64,000 bases of DNA, taken from positions 62,001 to 126,000 of the forward strand of contig NZ_LZHT01000135.1 in assembly GCF_001667315.1 (NCBI RefSeq), in the 5' to 3' direction. Numbering within the stretch: the stretch's first letter is position 1; every line of letters begins with the position of its first letter. The DNA is from Mycobacterium sp. 852002-10029_SCH5224772. Lineage in GTDB: Bacteria; Actinomycetota; Actinomycetes; Mycobacteriales; Mycobacteriaceae. The translations under genes were made by a program, and so were the position numbers. Shown here one piece after another: positions 39,917 to 49,265 of the stretch. The notes beneath the pieces were generated by a model. That model worked only from the letters and a program-made list of their open reading frames with translations. It was not told the origin of the DNA and ran no database searches.

Positions 39917-41140
39917 ATGGCGGGCTCGTCCGGTGTGTGGATTCTCGGCGGTTACCAAAGCGATTTCGCTCGCAATCTCACCAAGGAAGGCCATGACTTC
40001 GCCGCGTTGACCGCCGAGGTCGTCAACGCCACGCTGGCCTCGGCCAAGATCGACGCCGCCGACGTCGGAGTGGTGCACGTCGGCAATGCCTTCGGCGAGA
40101 TGTTCGCAAGCCAGGGCCACCTCGGGGCGATGCCGGCCACGGTGTGCGACGGCCTCTGGGACACCCCGGCGACGCGCCACGAAGCCGCGTGCGCGTCGGG
40201 CAGCGTGGCGGCACTGGCGGCGATGGCCGATCTGCGATCCGGCGCTTACGACACCGCGCTGGTGGTGGGGATCGAGCTGGAGAAAACGGTGCCCGGCGAC
40301 GCCGCCGCCCAGCATCTGGGGGCGGCGGCGTGGACAGGTCACGAGGGCGCCGGCGCGCGGTACCTGTGGCCGTCCATGTTCGCCGAGGTTGCCGACGAAT
40401 ACGACCGGCGCTACGGATTGGACGACGCGCACCTGCGGGCCATCGCCCAGCTCAACTTCGCCAACGCCCGGCGCAACCCCAAGGCCCAGACCCGCGGCTG
40501 GTCCGTACCCGACCCGATCACCGACGACGATGCGGCCAACCCGATCACCGAGGGCCGGCTGCGACGCTTCGACTGCAGCCAAATGACCGACGGCGGCGCG
40601 GGATTGGTGCTCGTCAACGACGCCTATCTGCGCGATCACCCCGGTGCACGCCCGGTCGGCCGCATCGACGGCTGGGGGCATCGCACCGTCGGGCTGGGTC
40701 TGCGGCAGAAACTGGACCGCGCCGTTGACGATCCGTACGTGCTGCCGCATGTGCGCGCCGCGGTGCTCGACGCGCTGCGGCGCGCCCGGTGCAGCCTCGA
40801 CGGCATCGACGGGTTCGAGGTCCACGACTGCTTCACCCCCAGCGAGTACCTGGCCATCGACCACATCGGCCTGACCGGCCCGGGCGAGTCTTGGAAGGCG
40901 ATCGAAAACGGCGAGATCGAGATCGGAGGCCGGCTGCCGATCAACCCCAGCGGCGGGCTGATCGGCGGCGGGCATCCGGTGGGCGCCTCCGGGGTGCGGA
41001 TGTTGCTCGACGCCGCCAGGCAGGTGAGCGGCACCGCCGGCGACTATCAGATCGACGGCGCGCACACCTTCGGCACCCTCAATTTCGGCGGCAGCACCGC
41101 CACCACCGTGAGTTTCGTTGTCAGCCAAGGTAACCGATGA
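39917..41140 (+). CDS. Thiolase-family protein (Rv0914c-like, SCP2 type)
   Basis: 407 residues from ATG 39917. Thiolase fold: nucleophile Cys in EAACASGSVAA near residue 93, HDCF where thiolases have their NEAF/HEAF loop, and GGHPVGASG with a catalytic His near the end. The second Cys of biosynthetic thiolases is missing, as in SCP2-like thiolases, so it may cleave or only bind acyl-CoA. Its last bases overlap the carotenoid oxygenase start (ATGA), and a VOC protein follows with another overlap, forming a three-gene unit. Confidence 0.87.
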   Translation: MAGSSGVWILGGYQSDFARNLTKEGHDFAALTAEVVNATLASAKIDAADVGVVHVGNAFGEMFASQGHLGAMPATVCDGLWDTPATRHEAACASGSVAALAAMADLRSGAYDTALVVGIELEKTVPGDAAAQHLGAAAWTGHEGAGARYLWPSMFAEVADEYDRRYGLDDAHLRAIAQLNFANARRNPKAQTRGWSVPDPITDDDAANPITEGRLRRFDCSQMTDGGAGLVLVNDAYLRDHPGARPVGRIDGWGHRTVGLGLRQKLDRAVDDPYVLPHVRAAVLDALRRARCSLDGIDGFEVHDCFTPSEYLAIDHIGLTGPGESWKAIENGEIEIGGRLPINPSGGLIGGGHPVGASGVRMLLDAARQVSGTAGDYQIDGAHTFGTLNFGGSTATTVSFVVSQGNR

Positions 41141-42654
41141 TGGATGTGGAGATCGTCGGCAAGTTCCTGTCCACCCTGCCCGAGGACGACGACCACCCCT
41201 ACCGGACGGGACCATGGCGGCCGCAAACCACCGAATGGGACGCCGACGATCTTGTCGCCGTCGAGGGTGAAATCCCGCGCGATCTGGACGGGGTCTACCT
41301 GCGTAACACCGAGAACCCGTTGCATCCCGCGCTGAAGACCTATCACCCGTTCGACGGGGACGGTATGGTGCACGTGGTTGGCTTTCGTGACGGAAAGGCC
41401 TTCTACCGCAACCGTTTTATCCGCACCGACGGGTGGCTGGCCGAGAACGAGGCCGGCGGACCGCTGTGGCCGGGTCTGGCTGAGCCCGTGCAACTTGCCC
41501 AACGCCGGCAAGGGTGGGGCGCACGTACCAGGATGAAGGACGCGTCCAGCACGGACGTCATCGTGCACCGCGGCATCGCGCTGACCAGTTTCTACCAGTG
41601 CGGCGACCTGTACCGAATCGACCCATACTCGGCCGACACGCTCGGCAAGGAGTCGTGGCACGGGCGCTTTCCCGGCGAGTGGGGCGTGTCCGCACATCCC
41701 AAGGTAGACAACAAGACCGGTGAACTTCTCTTCTTCAACTACAGCAAGCAAGCCCCGTACATGCATTACGGGGTCGTCGACGAGCGCAAAGAGCTGACCC
41801 ACTACGTCGACATCCCGCTCCCCGGGCCACGGCTCCCCCACGACATGGCGTTCACCGAAAACTACGTCATTCTCAACGATTTCCCGTTGTTCTGGGATCC
41901 GCAGCTGCTCGAACACGATGTGCACCTGCCGTGCTTCTATCCCGACATTCCGTCGCGGTTCGCGGTGATCCCGCGCCGCGGCGGAAGCGGTGACATTCGG
42001 TGGTTCGAGGCCGATCCCACGTTCGTGCTGCATTTCACCAACGCCTACGAGGATGGCGACGAGATCGTCCTGGACGGCTTCTTCGAAGGCGATCCCTCCC
42101 CGCTGGACGCTGGCGGAACCAAGTGGGACAAGCTGTTTCGATTCCTGGCCCTGGATCGCCTGCAGGCTCGGCTGCATCGGTGGCGTTTCAACCTGGTCAC
42201 CGGCGCAGTGAGAGAAGAGCAGCTCTCGGAATCGATCACCGAGTTCGGGACGATCAACCCCGACCACGCGGCCGTCGACTACCGCTACGCCTATGCCGCC
42301 ACCGGGAAACCCGGCTGGTTCTTGTTCGACGGCTTGGTCAAACACGACCTGCTCACCGGAACCGAGGAAGGGTTCTCGTTCGGGGACGGCGTCTTCGGCA
42401 GCGAGACCGCGATGGCACCGCGCCTCGGCGGTGTCACCGAAGACGACGGCTACCTGGTCACCCTCACCACCGACATGAACACCGACGCCTCGTATTGCCT
42501 GGTGTTCGACGCCGCCCGCGTGGGCGACGGGCCGGTGTGCAAACTCCCGCTGCCGGAACGGATTTCCAGCGGCACCCACTCGACCTGGGCGGCCGGTTCG
42601 GAGTTGCGGCGCTGGGGAACGGCCGAGTCGGCCGCGGATGCGATCGGACTGTGA
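41137..42654 (+). CDS. Carotenoid cleavage oxygenase (Rv0913c-like)
   Basis: 505 residues from ATG 41137 overlapping the previous stop by 4 bp. The seven-bladed propeller of carotenoid/retinoid oxygenases is visible with the four iron-binding His contexts: SAHPKVDN, LPHDMAFTE, LHFTNAYED and GTHSTW near the C-terminus. These enzymes split C=C bonds of carotenoids, stilbenes or lignin fragments with O2. RYHPFDGDGMVH-type sequence near 70 fits the family. Which substrate is used is unknown; coexpression with a thiolase-like enzyme suggests apocarotenoid or side-chain metabolism. Confidence 0.9.
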   Translation: MMDVEIVGKFLSTLPEDDDHPYRTGPWRPQTTEWDADDLVAVEGEIPRDLDGVYLRNTENPLHPALKTYHPFDGDGMVHVVGFRDGKAFYRNRFIRTDGWLAENEAGGPLWPGLAEPVQLAQRRQGWGARTRMKDASSTDVIVHRGIALTSFYQCGDLYRIDPYSADTLGKESWHGRFPGEWGVSAHPKVDNKTGELLFFNYSKQAPYMHYGVVDERKELTHYVDIPLPGPRLPHDMAFTENYVILNDFPLFWDPQLLEHDVHLPCFYPDIPSRFAVIPRRGGSGDIRWFEADPTFVLHFTNAYEDGDEIVLDGFFEGDPSPLDAGGTKWDKLFRFLALDRLQARLHRWRFNLVTGAVREEQLSESITEFGTINPDHAAVDYRYAYAATGKPGWFLFDGLVKHDLLTGTEEGFSFGDGVFGSETAMAPRLGGVTEDDGYLVTLTTDMNTDASYCLVFDAARVGDGPVCKLPLPERISSGTHSTWAAGSELRRWGTAESAADAIGL

Positions 42655-43142
42655 TGAGCGACGACAAACCAAAACATCACCGCGCCACGCATTGGCCGCT
42701 GCAGTTGGCCCCGATCGGTGCCATCCGCTTCGCGCGACGCTCCTCGCACTTCGCTGACACGGTGCGGTTTTACCGCGATCTGGTAGGGCTGCCGCTCTAC
42801 GAAACGTTCGAGGACAGCTACGGCAGCAACGGCGCGATCTTCGGGTTACCCAGCTGGAACCTCACCATGGAAATCGTGGAGGCCGTCGAGGCCGTCGCGG
42901 TGGACCACCACGAACAGCTCTGCCTGTATTTTCCCGACCACCAGGGGCAGCAGGCGGCCCTGGCCCGCCTACTCGCCGCGGGCGTCGAGCCCGTGGATCA
43001 GCATCCCTACTGGGCGGCGACGGGCGCGGCGACCTACCGCGACCCGGACGGGCGCGAAATCGTGTTCGCGCCCTTCGTGTTCGGCGTCAACGAACCCGAC
43101 AACAGCGCCGCTTCGGGAAAGCACGAGTTCCCGTCGCCCTGA
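42654..43142 (+). CDS. VOC-family (glyoxalase-fold) protein
   Basis: 162 residues from ATG 42654, which overlaps the oxygenase stop by one base (TGATG). One VOC fold with RRSSHFADTVRFYRDLVGLP at the start, GQQAALARLLAAGVEPV in the middle and YRDPDGREIVF near the end; the metal-ligand Glu/His pattern is only partly recognisable. VOC proteins are metal-dependent lyases, dioxygenases or resistance proteins. As the last gene of the thiolase-oxygenase unit it may handle the cleavage product. Confidence 0.8.
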   Translation: MSDDKPKHHRATHWPLQLAPIGAIRFARRSSHFADTVRFYRDLVGLPLYETFEDSYGSNGAIFGLPSWNLTMEIVEAVEAVAVDHHEQLCLYFPDHQGQQAALARLLAAGVEPVDQHPYWAATGAATYRDPDGREIVFAPFVFGVNEPDNSAASGKHEFPSP

Positions 43143-43146
43143 CGGT

Positions 43147-43581
43147 TCAGCGCCCCGACCGCCCGGAGGCCAACGCCGCGATCACGGCCGCGATGGAGCA
43201 CGCCACGGCGCAGACCGCCCCTCCCGCGCCGACGTAGAGGCCGTATTCGGCCGACACCGGCGGGTTGACGTTGAGCTTGTAGTACCACACCGTCAGCGCC
43301 ACGATGAGCAATGAAATCACCAGCGCGGCAACCGAAGCGAGCCTCACCGACAAGCCACGACCCACCATTGCGCCGGCCACCAGCAGCGTCGACGCCAGCA
43401 ACACGATGAGCTGGCCGGCCCCGAACCCGGCGGGCAGTTCCAAGTTCCCGTGGGCGCCTCCGATGGCGTTGGCCCAGCCCCCACCGTTGACTGCCGTCCT
43501 CAGCCACGGCAGCCACGCGCTGGCCGAAACCACCACGGCGCAAAGCGCCACCAGCCAACCCGGTCGCAGTCGGCGAGTCAT
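43147..43581 (-). CDS. Small integral membrane protein (Rv0912-like)
   Basis: 144 residues with four hydrophobic segments at about 9-27, 53-75, 82-103 and 115-138, and a short extracytoplasmic loop between the first two. It has no enzyme motif. It is probably a conserved mycobacterial membrane protein of unknown role. Its 3' end lies 4 bp from the convergent VOC gene. Confidence 0.8.
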   Translation of the reverse strand: MTRRLRPGWLVALCAVVVSASAWLPWLRTAVNGGGWANAIGGAHGNLELPAGFGAGQLIVLLASTLLVAGAMVGRGLSVRLASVAALVISLLIVALTVWYYKLNVNPPVSAEYGLYVGAGGAVCAVACSIAAVIAALASGRSGR

Positions 43582-43629
43582 GGTAGCGAGGTTAACCGAC
43601 TCCGATGCCGTCCCGCGGCATCCGAGGCG

Positions 43630-44400
43630 TCAGGTCTGCAACGAGGACAGGTTGAAGGGGGCGCCCGTCGGATCGCTCGCGGCGGCCAGCCGGCCATACG
43701 GAGTGTCCTCGGCGTCGCGCACCACCGTGCCGCCGTTGTCGGCGATGAGCCGCAGGGTCTTGTCGACGTCCTCGGCGCCGAAGAAGATCACCCAGTTCGA
43801 CGGGACGCCCTGCGGCAACAATGAGGCGCCGTCCATCACGCCGAGTAATTGCTCGTCGCCGAACCGCGCTGTGGTGTAGCGGAATTCGTCGGTGTCGGAC
43901 ACGGGCTGGGTCTGCCAGCCGAGGACGTCGCGATAGAAGTCGAGGGCCGCACCGTAGTCGCGCGTGGTCAGCTGGTGCCAGACCGGCGAGCCCGCCGCCC
44001 CGATGAGCTCGAAACCGCGGTGCTCCAGCGGCTGCCACAAGCCGAACATCCCGCCGGCAGGGTCGGTCGCCAGGCCCATGTGGCCCTTGGCGGGCACCTC
44101 CATCGCCATGCACACCGAACCGCCGGCCCCGGTGACCGCGGACAGCGTGGTCTGGATGTCGGCGGTGTGGAAGTAGGTGACCCAGCGGTCCGGAGACTCG
44201 GCACCGGGCCGATTGGCCATGATGCCGGCGACCGGATGGCCGTCCTTGGCGGCGTTGACGTATCCGCCGTACTCGGGCCCGGCGGATTCGAACGTCCAGC
44301 CGAAGACCGTGCCGTAGAACTGCTGGGCGCGGGCGACGTTGGATGTGGTCAGATCGATCCAGCATGGAGCCCCCAGTGGGGCGCTGTCACGGATAGGCAT
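43630..44400 (-). CDS. Two-domain VOC/glyoxalase protein (Rv0911-like)
   Basis: 256 residues from ATG 44400; AGGAGGTG five bases upstream fixes this start, and the earlier GTG lies within that site. Two repeated VOC units (about 1-125 and 130-256) begin GAPCWIDLTTSNVARAQQFY and GSPVWHQLTTRDYGAALDFY, each followed by a FGWTF/LGWQT strand. Such fused pairs are common in actinobacteria, and the activity is unknown. Confidence 0.85.
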   Translation of the reverse strand: MPIRDSAPLGAPCWIDLTTSNVARAQQFYGTVFGWTFESAGPEYGGYVNAAKDGHPVAGIMANRPGAESPDRWVTYFHTADIQTTLSAVTGAGGSVCMAMEVPAKGHMGLATDPAGGMFGLWQPLEHRGFELIGAAGSPVWHQLTTRDYGAALDFYRDVLGWQTQPVSDTDEFRYTTARFGDEQLLGVMDGASLLPQGVPSNWVIFFGAEDVDKTLRLIADNGGTVVRDAEDTPYGRLAAASDPTGAPFNLSSLQT

Positions 44401-44484
44401 GGTCACCTCCTGGTGGTGTGTCCCCGGAAAAAGGGGTTCACACTATCGACTGCTACCGAGTCGGAAACTCATCGGCGCCGACCA

Positions 44485-44946
44485 TCAGCGATGCCCATTG
44501 GTGCTCGGGTCGGATCCGGTGAACACCGCGACGAAGTTCTTCAGCGACTGGTTGATATCGCCACGCAAGGCGGCGGCGACGATCATGCCGATGGGGCCGA
44601 ACAGCGCCGGGCCGCCGAGGTGCACGTCGAAGCTGACGATGGAGCCGTCCCCATTGGGCGCGATCTTGGCCATCAGCTTGACCTTGACCCCGCCGACACC
44701 GTCGCCGTCGAGCGTCATGCCCTCGGGCGGCTTGTAGCGCACCACCGTCCATCTGATCCGGTTGTGCATGCCCTTGACCTCAACGATCGACTCGACGACC
44801 GTGCCCTTTTCGATCTCGTCGGGCAATGTGCTGCGCCACACCCGGTGGATGGTCAGCCAATCCTTGTACCGGGACAGGTCGGAGGCGTGCTGCCAGGCCA
44901 CCTCGGGTGGCAGCGGGACATCGATGGATCCGGAAAGCTTGGCCAT
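44485..44946 (-). CDS. SRPBCC-fold toxin component (Rv0910-like)
   Basis: 153 residues, START/SRPBCC (polyketide-cyclase-like) fold: MAKLSGSIDVPLPPEVAWQ, WRSTLPDEIEKGTVV and GGPALFGPIGMIV with a C-terminal helix. In M. tuberculosis the pair Rv0909-Rv0910 is catalogued as antitoxin and toxin. Here the antitoxin gene lies 3 bp upstream on the same strand. The fold could also simply bind a lipid, so the toxin role is by family assignment. Confidence 0.82.
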   Translation of the reverse strand: MAKLSGSIDVPLPPEVAWQHASDLSRYKDWLTIHRVWRSTLPDEIEKGTVVESIVEVKGMHNRIRWTVVRYKPPEGMTLDGDGVGGVKVKLMAKIAPNGDGSIVSFDVHLGGPALFGPIGMIVAAALRGDINQSLKNFVAVFTGSDPSTNGHR

Positions 44947-44949
44947 GGC

Positions 44950-45138
44950 TCAGTTCTGCTGGTCGCCCGCGTCCGGCTCACCGGTGGCCTTCTTCGCCTG
45001 CTCCTGCACCTGGTGGATGGTGTCGGAGTACTTGCCCTGCGTCTTCTCGTCGACGAACTCGCCCGCCTTGTCGATGGCCATCTCGACCTTGTCGGCGTTC
45101 TGCGACAACAGATCCTTGGCCTTGTCCAGGAATCCCAT
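44950..45138 (-). CDS. MT0933-like antitoxin (Rv0909-like)
   Basis: 62 residues, wholly helical and charged: MGFLDKAKDLLSQNADKVE, then IDKAGEFVDEKTQGKYSD and HQVQEQAKKA. This matches the MT0933-type antitoxin family. GGAGGG lies a few bases upstream of the ATG. The gene precedes the SRPBCC toxin gene, the usual antitoxin-first order. Confidence 0.85.
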   Translation of the reverse strand: MGFLDKAKDLLSQNADKVEMAIDKAGEFVDEKTQGKYSDTIHQVQEQAKKATGEPDAGDQQN

Positions 45139-45204
45139 GCGCCCTCCTTTTTCCTCGGCATCGTACTTGTCCGCTGAAACCGGCTGCCGGTGAGTTCGCT
45201 GTGG

Positions 45205-47592
45205 TCAGCGCCACAGCCGCGGCTGTACACCCAGCATTCTGGCCCGGATCCACCACATGGCCTCGACCGCGGCGGCGCCCAGCAGACCGATTCCCAGCGC
45301 GGTCGAGGTCACCGTGACGTCCGACGGATCCAGCAGGAACTGCTTGCGGGCCAGTGGGAGGCTGAAGATCACCACATAGGCCAGGCCCGAAGCGATTACG
45401 AGCGCCACCCGCCACCACTCGTAGGGACGTGCGACCACCGCGAGCACCCACAGCGCCGTCATCAGCAAGGTGATCAGGGCCGCCGTCGACGCCTGATCCT
45501 GTTGCTGGAAGCTGGCGTGACGACCGGGGTAAGCGACCAGGTACGAGGCGAAGGTCGCCGTCCCGACGATCAGCCCGCCCGGCAGTGCCGAGCTCAGCAC
45601 TCGGCGCACGAACCCCGGCTCGGCGCGTTCGTTGTTGGGCGCCAGCGACAGGATGAACGACGGTATTCCGATGGTGAACCACGCCGCGATGGTGACGTGG
45701 ATCGGCTGGAACGGATACAGCAACGGATCGGCCTTCAGCGCTTTGGAAAACAGGCATTCGATGCCCACCAACAACGCCAGCAGCACCGAATACACCGTCT
45801 TGGTCAGGAACAGGTTGGCGACCCGTTCGATGTTGCCGATCACCCGCCGTCCCTCGCCGACGACGTACGGTAGCGTGGCGAACCTGTTGTCCAGCAAGAC
45901 GATCTGCGAAACGGCGCGGGAAGCCGGGCTGCCGGCGCCCATCGCGACACCGATATCGGCATCCTTGAGGGCCAGCACGTCGTTGACGCCATCGCCGGTC
46001 ATCGCGACGGTGTGCCCACGCGATTGCAGGGCGTGCACAACGGCGCGTTTCTGGTCCGGCCGCACCCGGCCGAAGGTGGTGTGGGTGTCCAGCGTGTCGG
46101 CCAATTGCGCGGGTTCTGAGGGCAGTTGGCGCGCGTCCATCGTCTGGCCATGCAGCCCGAGCTCGTCCGCGACGGCGCCGACCGAGACGGCGTTGTCCCC
46201 GGACAACACTTTGACCGAAACACCTTGATCAGCAAAGTAATCCAGCGTCTCACGGGCGTCGGGACGGACCTTCTGTTCCAGGACCACGAGCGCGACCGGG
46301 GTGACGTCGCCCGGCGCGTTCGGGTGATCGACGGCCACGTCACCGGCGCCCACCAACAGGACCCGCAACCCTTGCGCCCCGATTCGCTCGGCCTGCTCGG
46401 CCGCCGCCGACGCCGGCTCGAGCAGCACGTCGGGCGCCCCGATCACCCAGTTGCCGTGGCCCTCGAAGGACACGCCACTCCACTTGGTCGCCGACTTGAA
46501 AGGTGCTGTCGCCGTGGCGGTCCAGCCGGGGGCCTCGTGATAGGTCTCGGCGATCGCGCGCATGCTCGCGTTGGGTCGCGGGTCGGCTGCGGCTAACGAG
46601 GCCAGCACGTCGGCGATCCGGTCAGGCTGGCCGGCCACGTCGAGCTCGTCGACCCGCGCGACCCGCATACCGCTTTCGGTCAGGGTGCCCGTCTTGTCGG
46701 CGCAGACCACGTCGACCCGCGCGAGACCCTCGATGGCGGGCAGCTCCTGCACCAGGCAGCGGCGCTGGCCGAGCCGGACCACCCCGACCGCGAACGCGAC
46801 CGACGTCAGCAGCACCAGTCCTTCGGGCACCATCGGCACCAGGGCACCCACCGTCCGCAACACGGACTCCCGCCAGCCCGCGTGCGTGGTGAACAGCTGG
46901 GTGTAGATCGTCAGCAGGCCGGCCGGCACCAGCAGGTAGGTGATGAACTGCAGGATGCGGTTGATGCCGTTGCGGAGTTCGGATTTCACCAACGTGAACT
47001 TGCTGGCTTCCTCGGCCAGCTTGGCCGCGTAGGCGTCCGGGCCGACCTTGGTGGCCCGGTAGGCGCCGGTGCCCGCGACGACGAAACTGCCCGACATCAC
47101 CGCGTCGCCAACGGCTTTGGCGATCGGGTCGGCCTCGCCGGTCAGCAGCGACTCGTCGACTTCCAGGTTCGCCTCTTCGACGATCTCTCCGTCGACGACG
47201 ACCTGATCGCCGGGGCCGAGCTCGATGATGTCGTCGAGCACCACCTCTTCGGGTGACACCGCCTGCGTCCCGGATTGCCTGCGCACCAAGGGTTTCGCCT
47301 GACCCACGATCGCGAGCTTGTCCAGCGTCTGCTTGGCCCGGATTTCCTGCACCATCCCGACGACGCTGTTGGCGATGATCAACAGGCCGAACATTCCGTT
47401 GATCAGCGAACCCGTTGACAGCACGATCAGCAGCAGCACCCCCAGGATCGCGTTGATGCGGGTGAACACGTTGGCCCGCACGATATCGGGGATGCTGCGC
47501 GTCGCGCGTTTCCGTAGGGCGTTGCTCTTGCCGTCGGCAACCCGCTGCGCCACCTCGGCATCGGTCAGGCCTTTGATCACCGATGCGCTCAT
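45205..47592 (-). CDS. ctpE: P-type cation-transporting ATPase CtpE
   Basis: 795 residues. P-type motifs: TGEADP in the actuator, PEGL in span 4 (VPMVPEGLVLLTS), phosphorylation site DKTGTLTE, GDGVNDVLAL near 520, and several C-terminal spans. M. tuberculosis/M. smegmatis CtpE is known as a calcium importer important for cell-surface integrity. Length agrees with about 797 residues there. It follows the beta-lactamase-like gene with a 4-bp overlap, forming an operon. Confidence 0.93.
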   Translation of the reverse strand: MSASVIKGLTDAEVAQRVADGKSNALRKRATRSIPDIVRANVFTRINAILGVLLLIVLSTGSLINGMFGLLIIANSVVGMVQEIRAKQTLDKLAIVGQAKPLVRRQSGTQAVSPEEVVLDDIIELGPGDQVVVDGEIVEEANLEVDESLLTGEADPIAKAVGDAVMSGSFVVAGTGAYRATKVGPDAYAAKLAEEASKFTLVKSELRNGINRILQFITYLLVPAGLLTIYTQLFTTHAGWRESVLRTVGALVPMVPEGLVLLTSVAFAVGVVRLGQRRCLVQELPAIEGLARVDVVCADKTGTLTESGMRVARVDELDVAGQPDRIADVLASLAAADPRPNASMRAIAETYHEAPGWTATATAPFKSATKWSGVSFEGHGNWVIGAPDVLLEPASAAAEQAERIGAQGLRVLLVGAGDVAVDHPNAPGDVTPVALVVLEQKVRPDARETLDYFADQGVSVKVLSGDNAVSVGAVADELGLHGQTMDARQLPSEPAQLADTLDTHTTFGRVRPDQKRAVVHALQSRGHTVAMTGDGVNDVLALKDADIGVAMGAGSPASRAVSQIVLLDNRFATLPYVVGEGRRVIGNIERVANLFLTKTVYSVLLALLVGIECLFSKALKADPLLYPFQPIHVTIAAWFTIGIPSFILSLAPNNERAEPGFVRRVLSSALPGGLIVGTATFASYLVAYPGRHASFQQQDQASTAALITLLMTALWVLAVVARPYEWWRVALVIASGLAYVVIFSLPLARKQFLLDPSDVTVTSTALGIGLLGAAAVEAMWWIRARMLGVQPRLWR

Positions 47593-49169
47593 CGGGCGAA
47601 CGTCCCCAGCTTCTCGGAGTCGTAGTACTCGAGGTTGAGGGTGTTATTGGAGAACACCGCTTTGGAAAGCGTTCCGGGTGGGGCGTTTTCGTCGGTCAGC
47701 GGGAAGGTGAAGGTGTCGCCCTCCCAATGGGTGAGGGTGACCGTCCGGTTCTTCGGGCCCATCGCCAAGTGCAGGGCGCCGTCGTGTTCGGTCACGACGG
47801 CCGGACCCCAGTAGTCGCTGGCGTAGACGCCGGCGTAGTCGCCGAGCGGTTTGGCCGGTGCGGGGTTGGCCGGGGGCTGCTTGCCGACCAGCGAGCCCAC
47901 CGGATTGTTCAGCCAGCCGATCGCCTTCTGGTACAAGGGACCCCAGTCCTCGCGGATCTGGCCGTACTGAACGAGGTCCATGAATTCGGCGGTCAGCGTT
48001 TCCGGGATGCCGTAGGGCGCGCCGTTGGTGAGCGCGATGATGCCCACGTCCTCCGCGGGCATCACCACGAAGTTCGTCGCCGCCCCCAAATCGAAAGCGC
48101 CGGAATGACTGTATTCGGTGCGGCCCGAGGAATCGACCGACGCGTTGAAGCCGTATCCGTAAAACCCGGTGCGCGCCTTGGGTGTCGTCGCGGGGGCCGA
48201 CACTATCTGCGGGCTGGTGGCGGGCAACAGGGCTTCCGGCGAGGCGATCCGCTGGCCATTGTGAGTTCCGTTGCTCAGCAACATCATCAGCCAGCGGCCC
48301 ATGTCGTTCACCGACGAACTGACGCCGCCGGCGGGTGACTGGGGATCCGGGTCCCGCTGGAAACGGGCCTCCCACTTGTCGGCGATCTTGATGTGGTTGA
48401 CCGCATGGTTGGGACGGGCGATGAAATCGGCGAAGCGTGAACTCGTCGACGTCATTCCCAGGGGACGGTAGAGCGCCTCGTCGGACAGGTCCTCCCACGA
48501 TTTGCCCGCCGCGGCCGCCACCGCCTCCGCACCGGCGGTGATCCCGTAGTTGGTGTAGGCGTAGCTGATCCGGAAGGGATCCAGCGGCAGGTACCTAAGC
48601 CGCTCGAGGGTCTGACGACGGTCGTAGCCCAGGTCTTCGAGTTTGTCGCCGGCGTGGTCGGGCAGCCCGGAGCGATGCGAATACATGTCGGCGATGGTCA
48701 CGTGGCTGGTGACGTAGGGATCGCTCAGCGTGAACCACGGCAGCTTGGAGGCCACCGGGGTGTCCCAGGCGACCACGTTGTCGCTGACCTCGTGCGCGAT
48801 CACCGTCGCACCCACCGACTTGGACACCGAGGCCAACTGGAAGACGGTGTCGGCGTCGACCTTGTTGTCCTGCCCCTGCCCCTTGCCGACGTCCTTGACG
48901 CCGAACCCCTTGGCGTACAACACCTTCCCGCCGTGAACAATGGCGACCGCCATTCCCGGGACACCGGTGCTATTCATCAGGTCACCGACCAGCCCGTCGA
49001 CCTTGGCGACGGCATCGTCGATGCGGCCGGCGGGAATCGCCAGACCGGACACCTGGTTGGGCGGGACGTCAGACAGTGTGGACGACGGCCCGGCGGTCGG
49101 CTGCACAGGGCCGCATCCCGTCAAGCCGAGCAGTACCGAGATGGCGGCCGCGGCCGCGCGTTTGGTCAT
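47589..49169 (-). CDS. Beta-lactamase/DD-peptidase-fold lipoprotein (Rv0907-like)
   Basis: 526 residues. The N-terminus MTKRAAAAAISVLLGLTGCG carries a lipobox (LTGC), so it is membrane-anchored outside. The serine beta-lactamase class C/esterase core (about 45-400) has SxxK in LASVSKSVG and YxN in YAYTNYG; HSGAFD-like HSG completes the triad. A C-terminal domain (about 420-526) follows. Such proteins act as esterases, D-aminopeptidases or weak beta-lactamases. Its end overlaps ctpE by 4 bp. Confidence 0.87.
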   Translation of the reverse strand: MTKRAAAAAISVLLGLTGCGPVQPTAGPSSTLSDVPPNQVSGLAIPAGRIDDAVAKVDGLVGDLMNSTGVPGMAVAIVHGGKVLYAKGFGVKDVGKGQGQDNKVDADTVFQLASVSKSVGATVIAHEVSDNVVAWDTPVASKLPWFTLSDPYVTSHVTIADMYSHRSGLPDHAGDKLEDLGYDRRQTLERLRYLPLDPFRISYAYTNYGITAGAEAVAAAAGKSWEDLSDEALYRPLGMTSTSSRFADFIARPNHAVNHIKIADKWEARFQRDPDPQSPAGGVSSSVNDMGRWLMMLLSNGTHNGQRIASPEALLPATSPQIVSAPATTPKARTGFYGYGFNASVDSSGRTEYSHSGAFDLGAATNFVVMPAEDVGIIALTNGAPYGIPETLTAEFMDLVQYGQIREDWGPLYQKAIGWLNNPVGSLVGKQPPANPAPAKPLGDYAGVYASDYWGPAVVTEHDGALHLAMGPKNRTVTLTHWEGDTFTFPLTDENAPPGTLSKAVFSNNTLNLEYYDSEKLGTFAR

Positions 49170-49180
49170 GGCGCGACCTT

Positions 49181-49263
49181 AGCCCGGTGACGATGCGCGC
49201 CGCAGGCGGCGCGAGGAGGAGGCGGGCAATGGGCTCCAGCCCGGTGACGATGCGCGCCGCAGG
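49181..49263. repeat. Perfect 26-bp direct repeat in an intergenic spacer
   Basis: The 26 bp at 49181-49206 (starting AGCCCGGTGACGATG) recur exactly at 49238-49263, with 31 bp between them. They fill the spacer between the beta-lactamase-like gene start and the MBL gene end. They may be an intergenic repeat of the MIRU-like kind, or promoter-linked sites. Confidence 0.7.
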
Positions 49264-49265
49264 AA

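Noticed and set aside
39602..41215. 537-codon minus-strand frame over the thiolase region
   Set aside because: The plus strand encodes a thiolase with its motifs; the minus frame has none.
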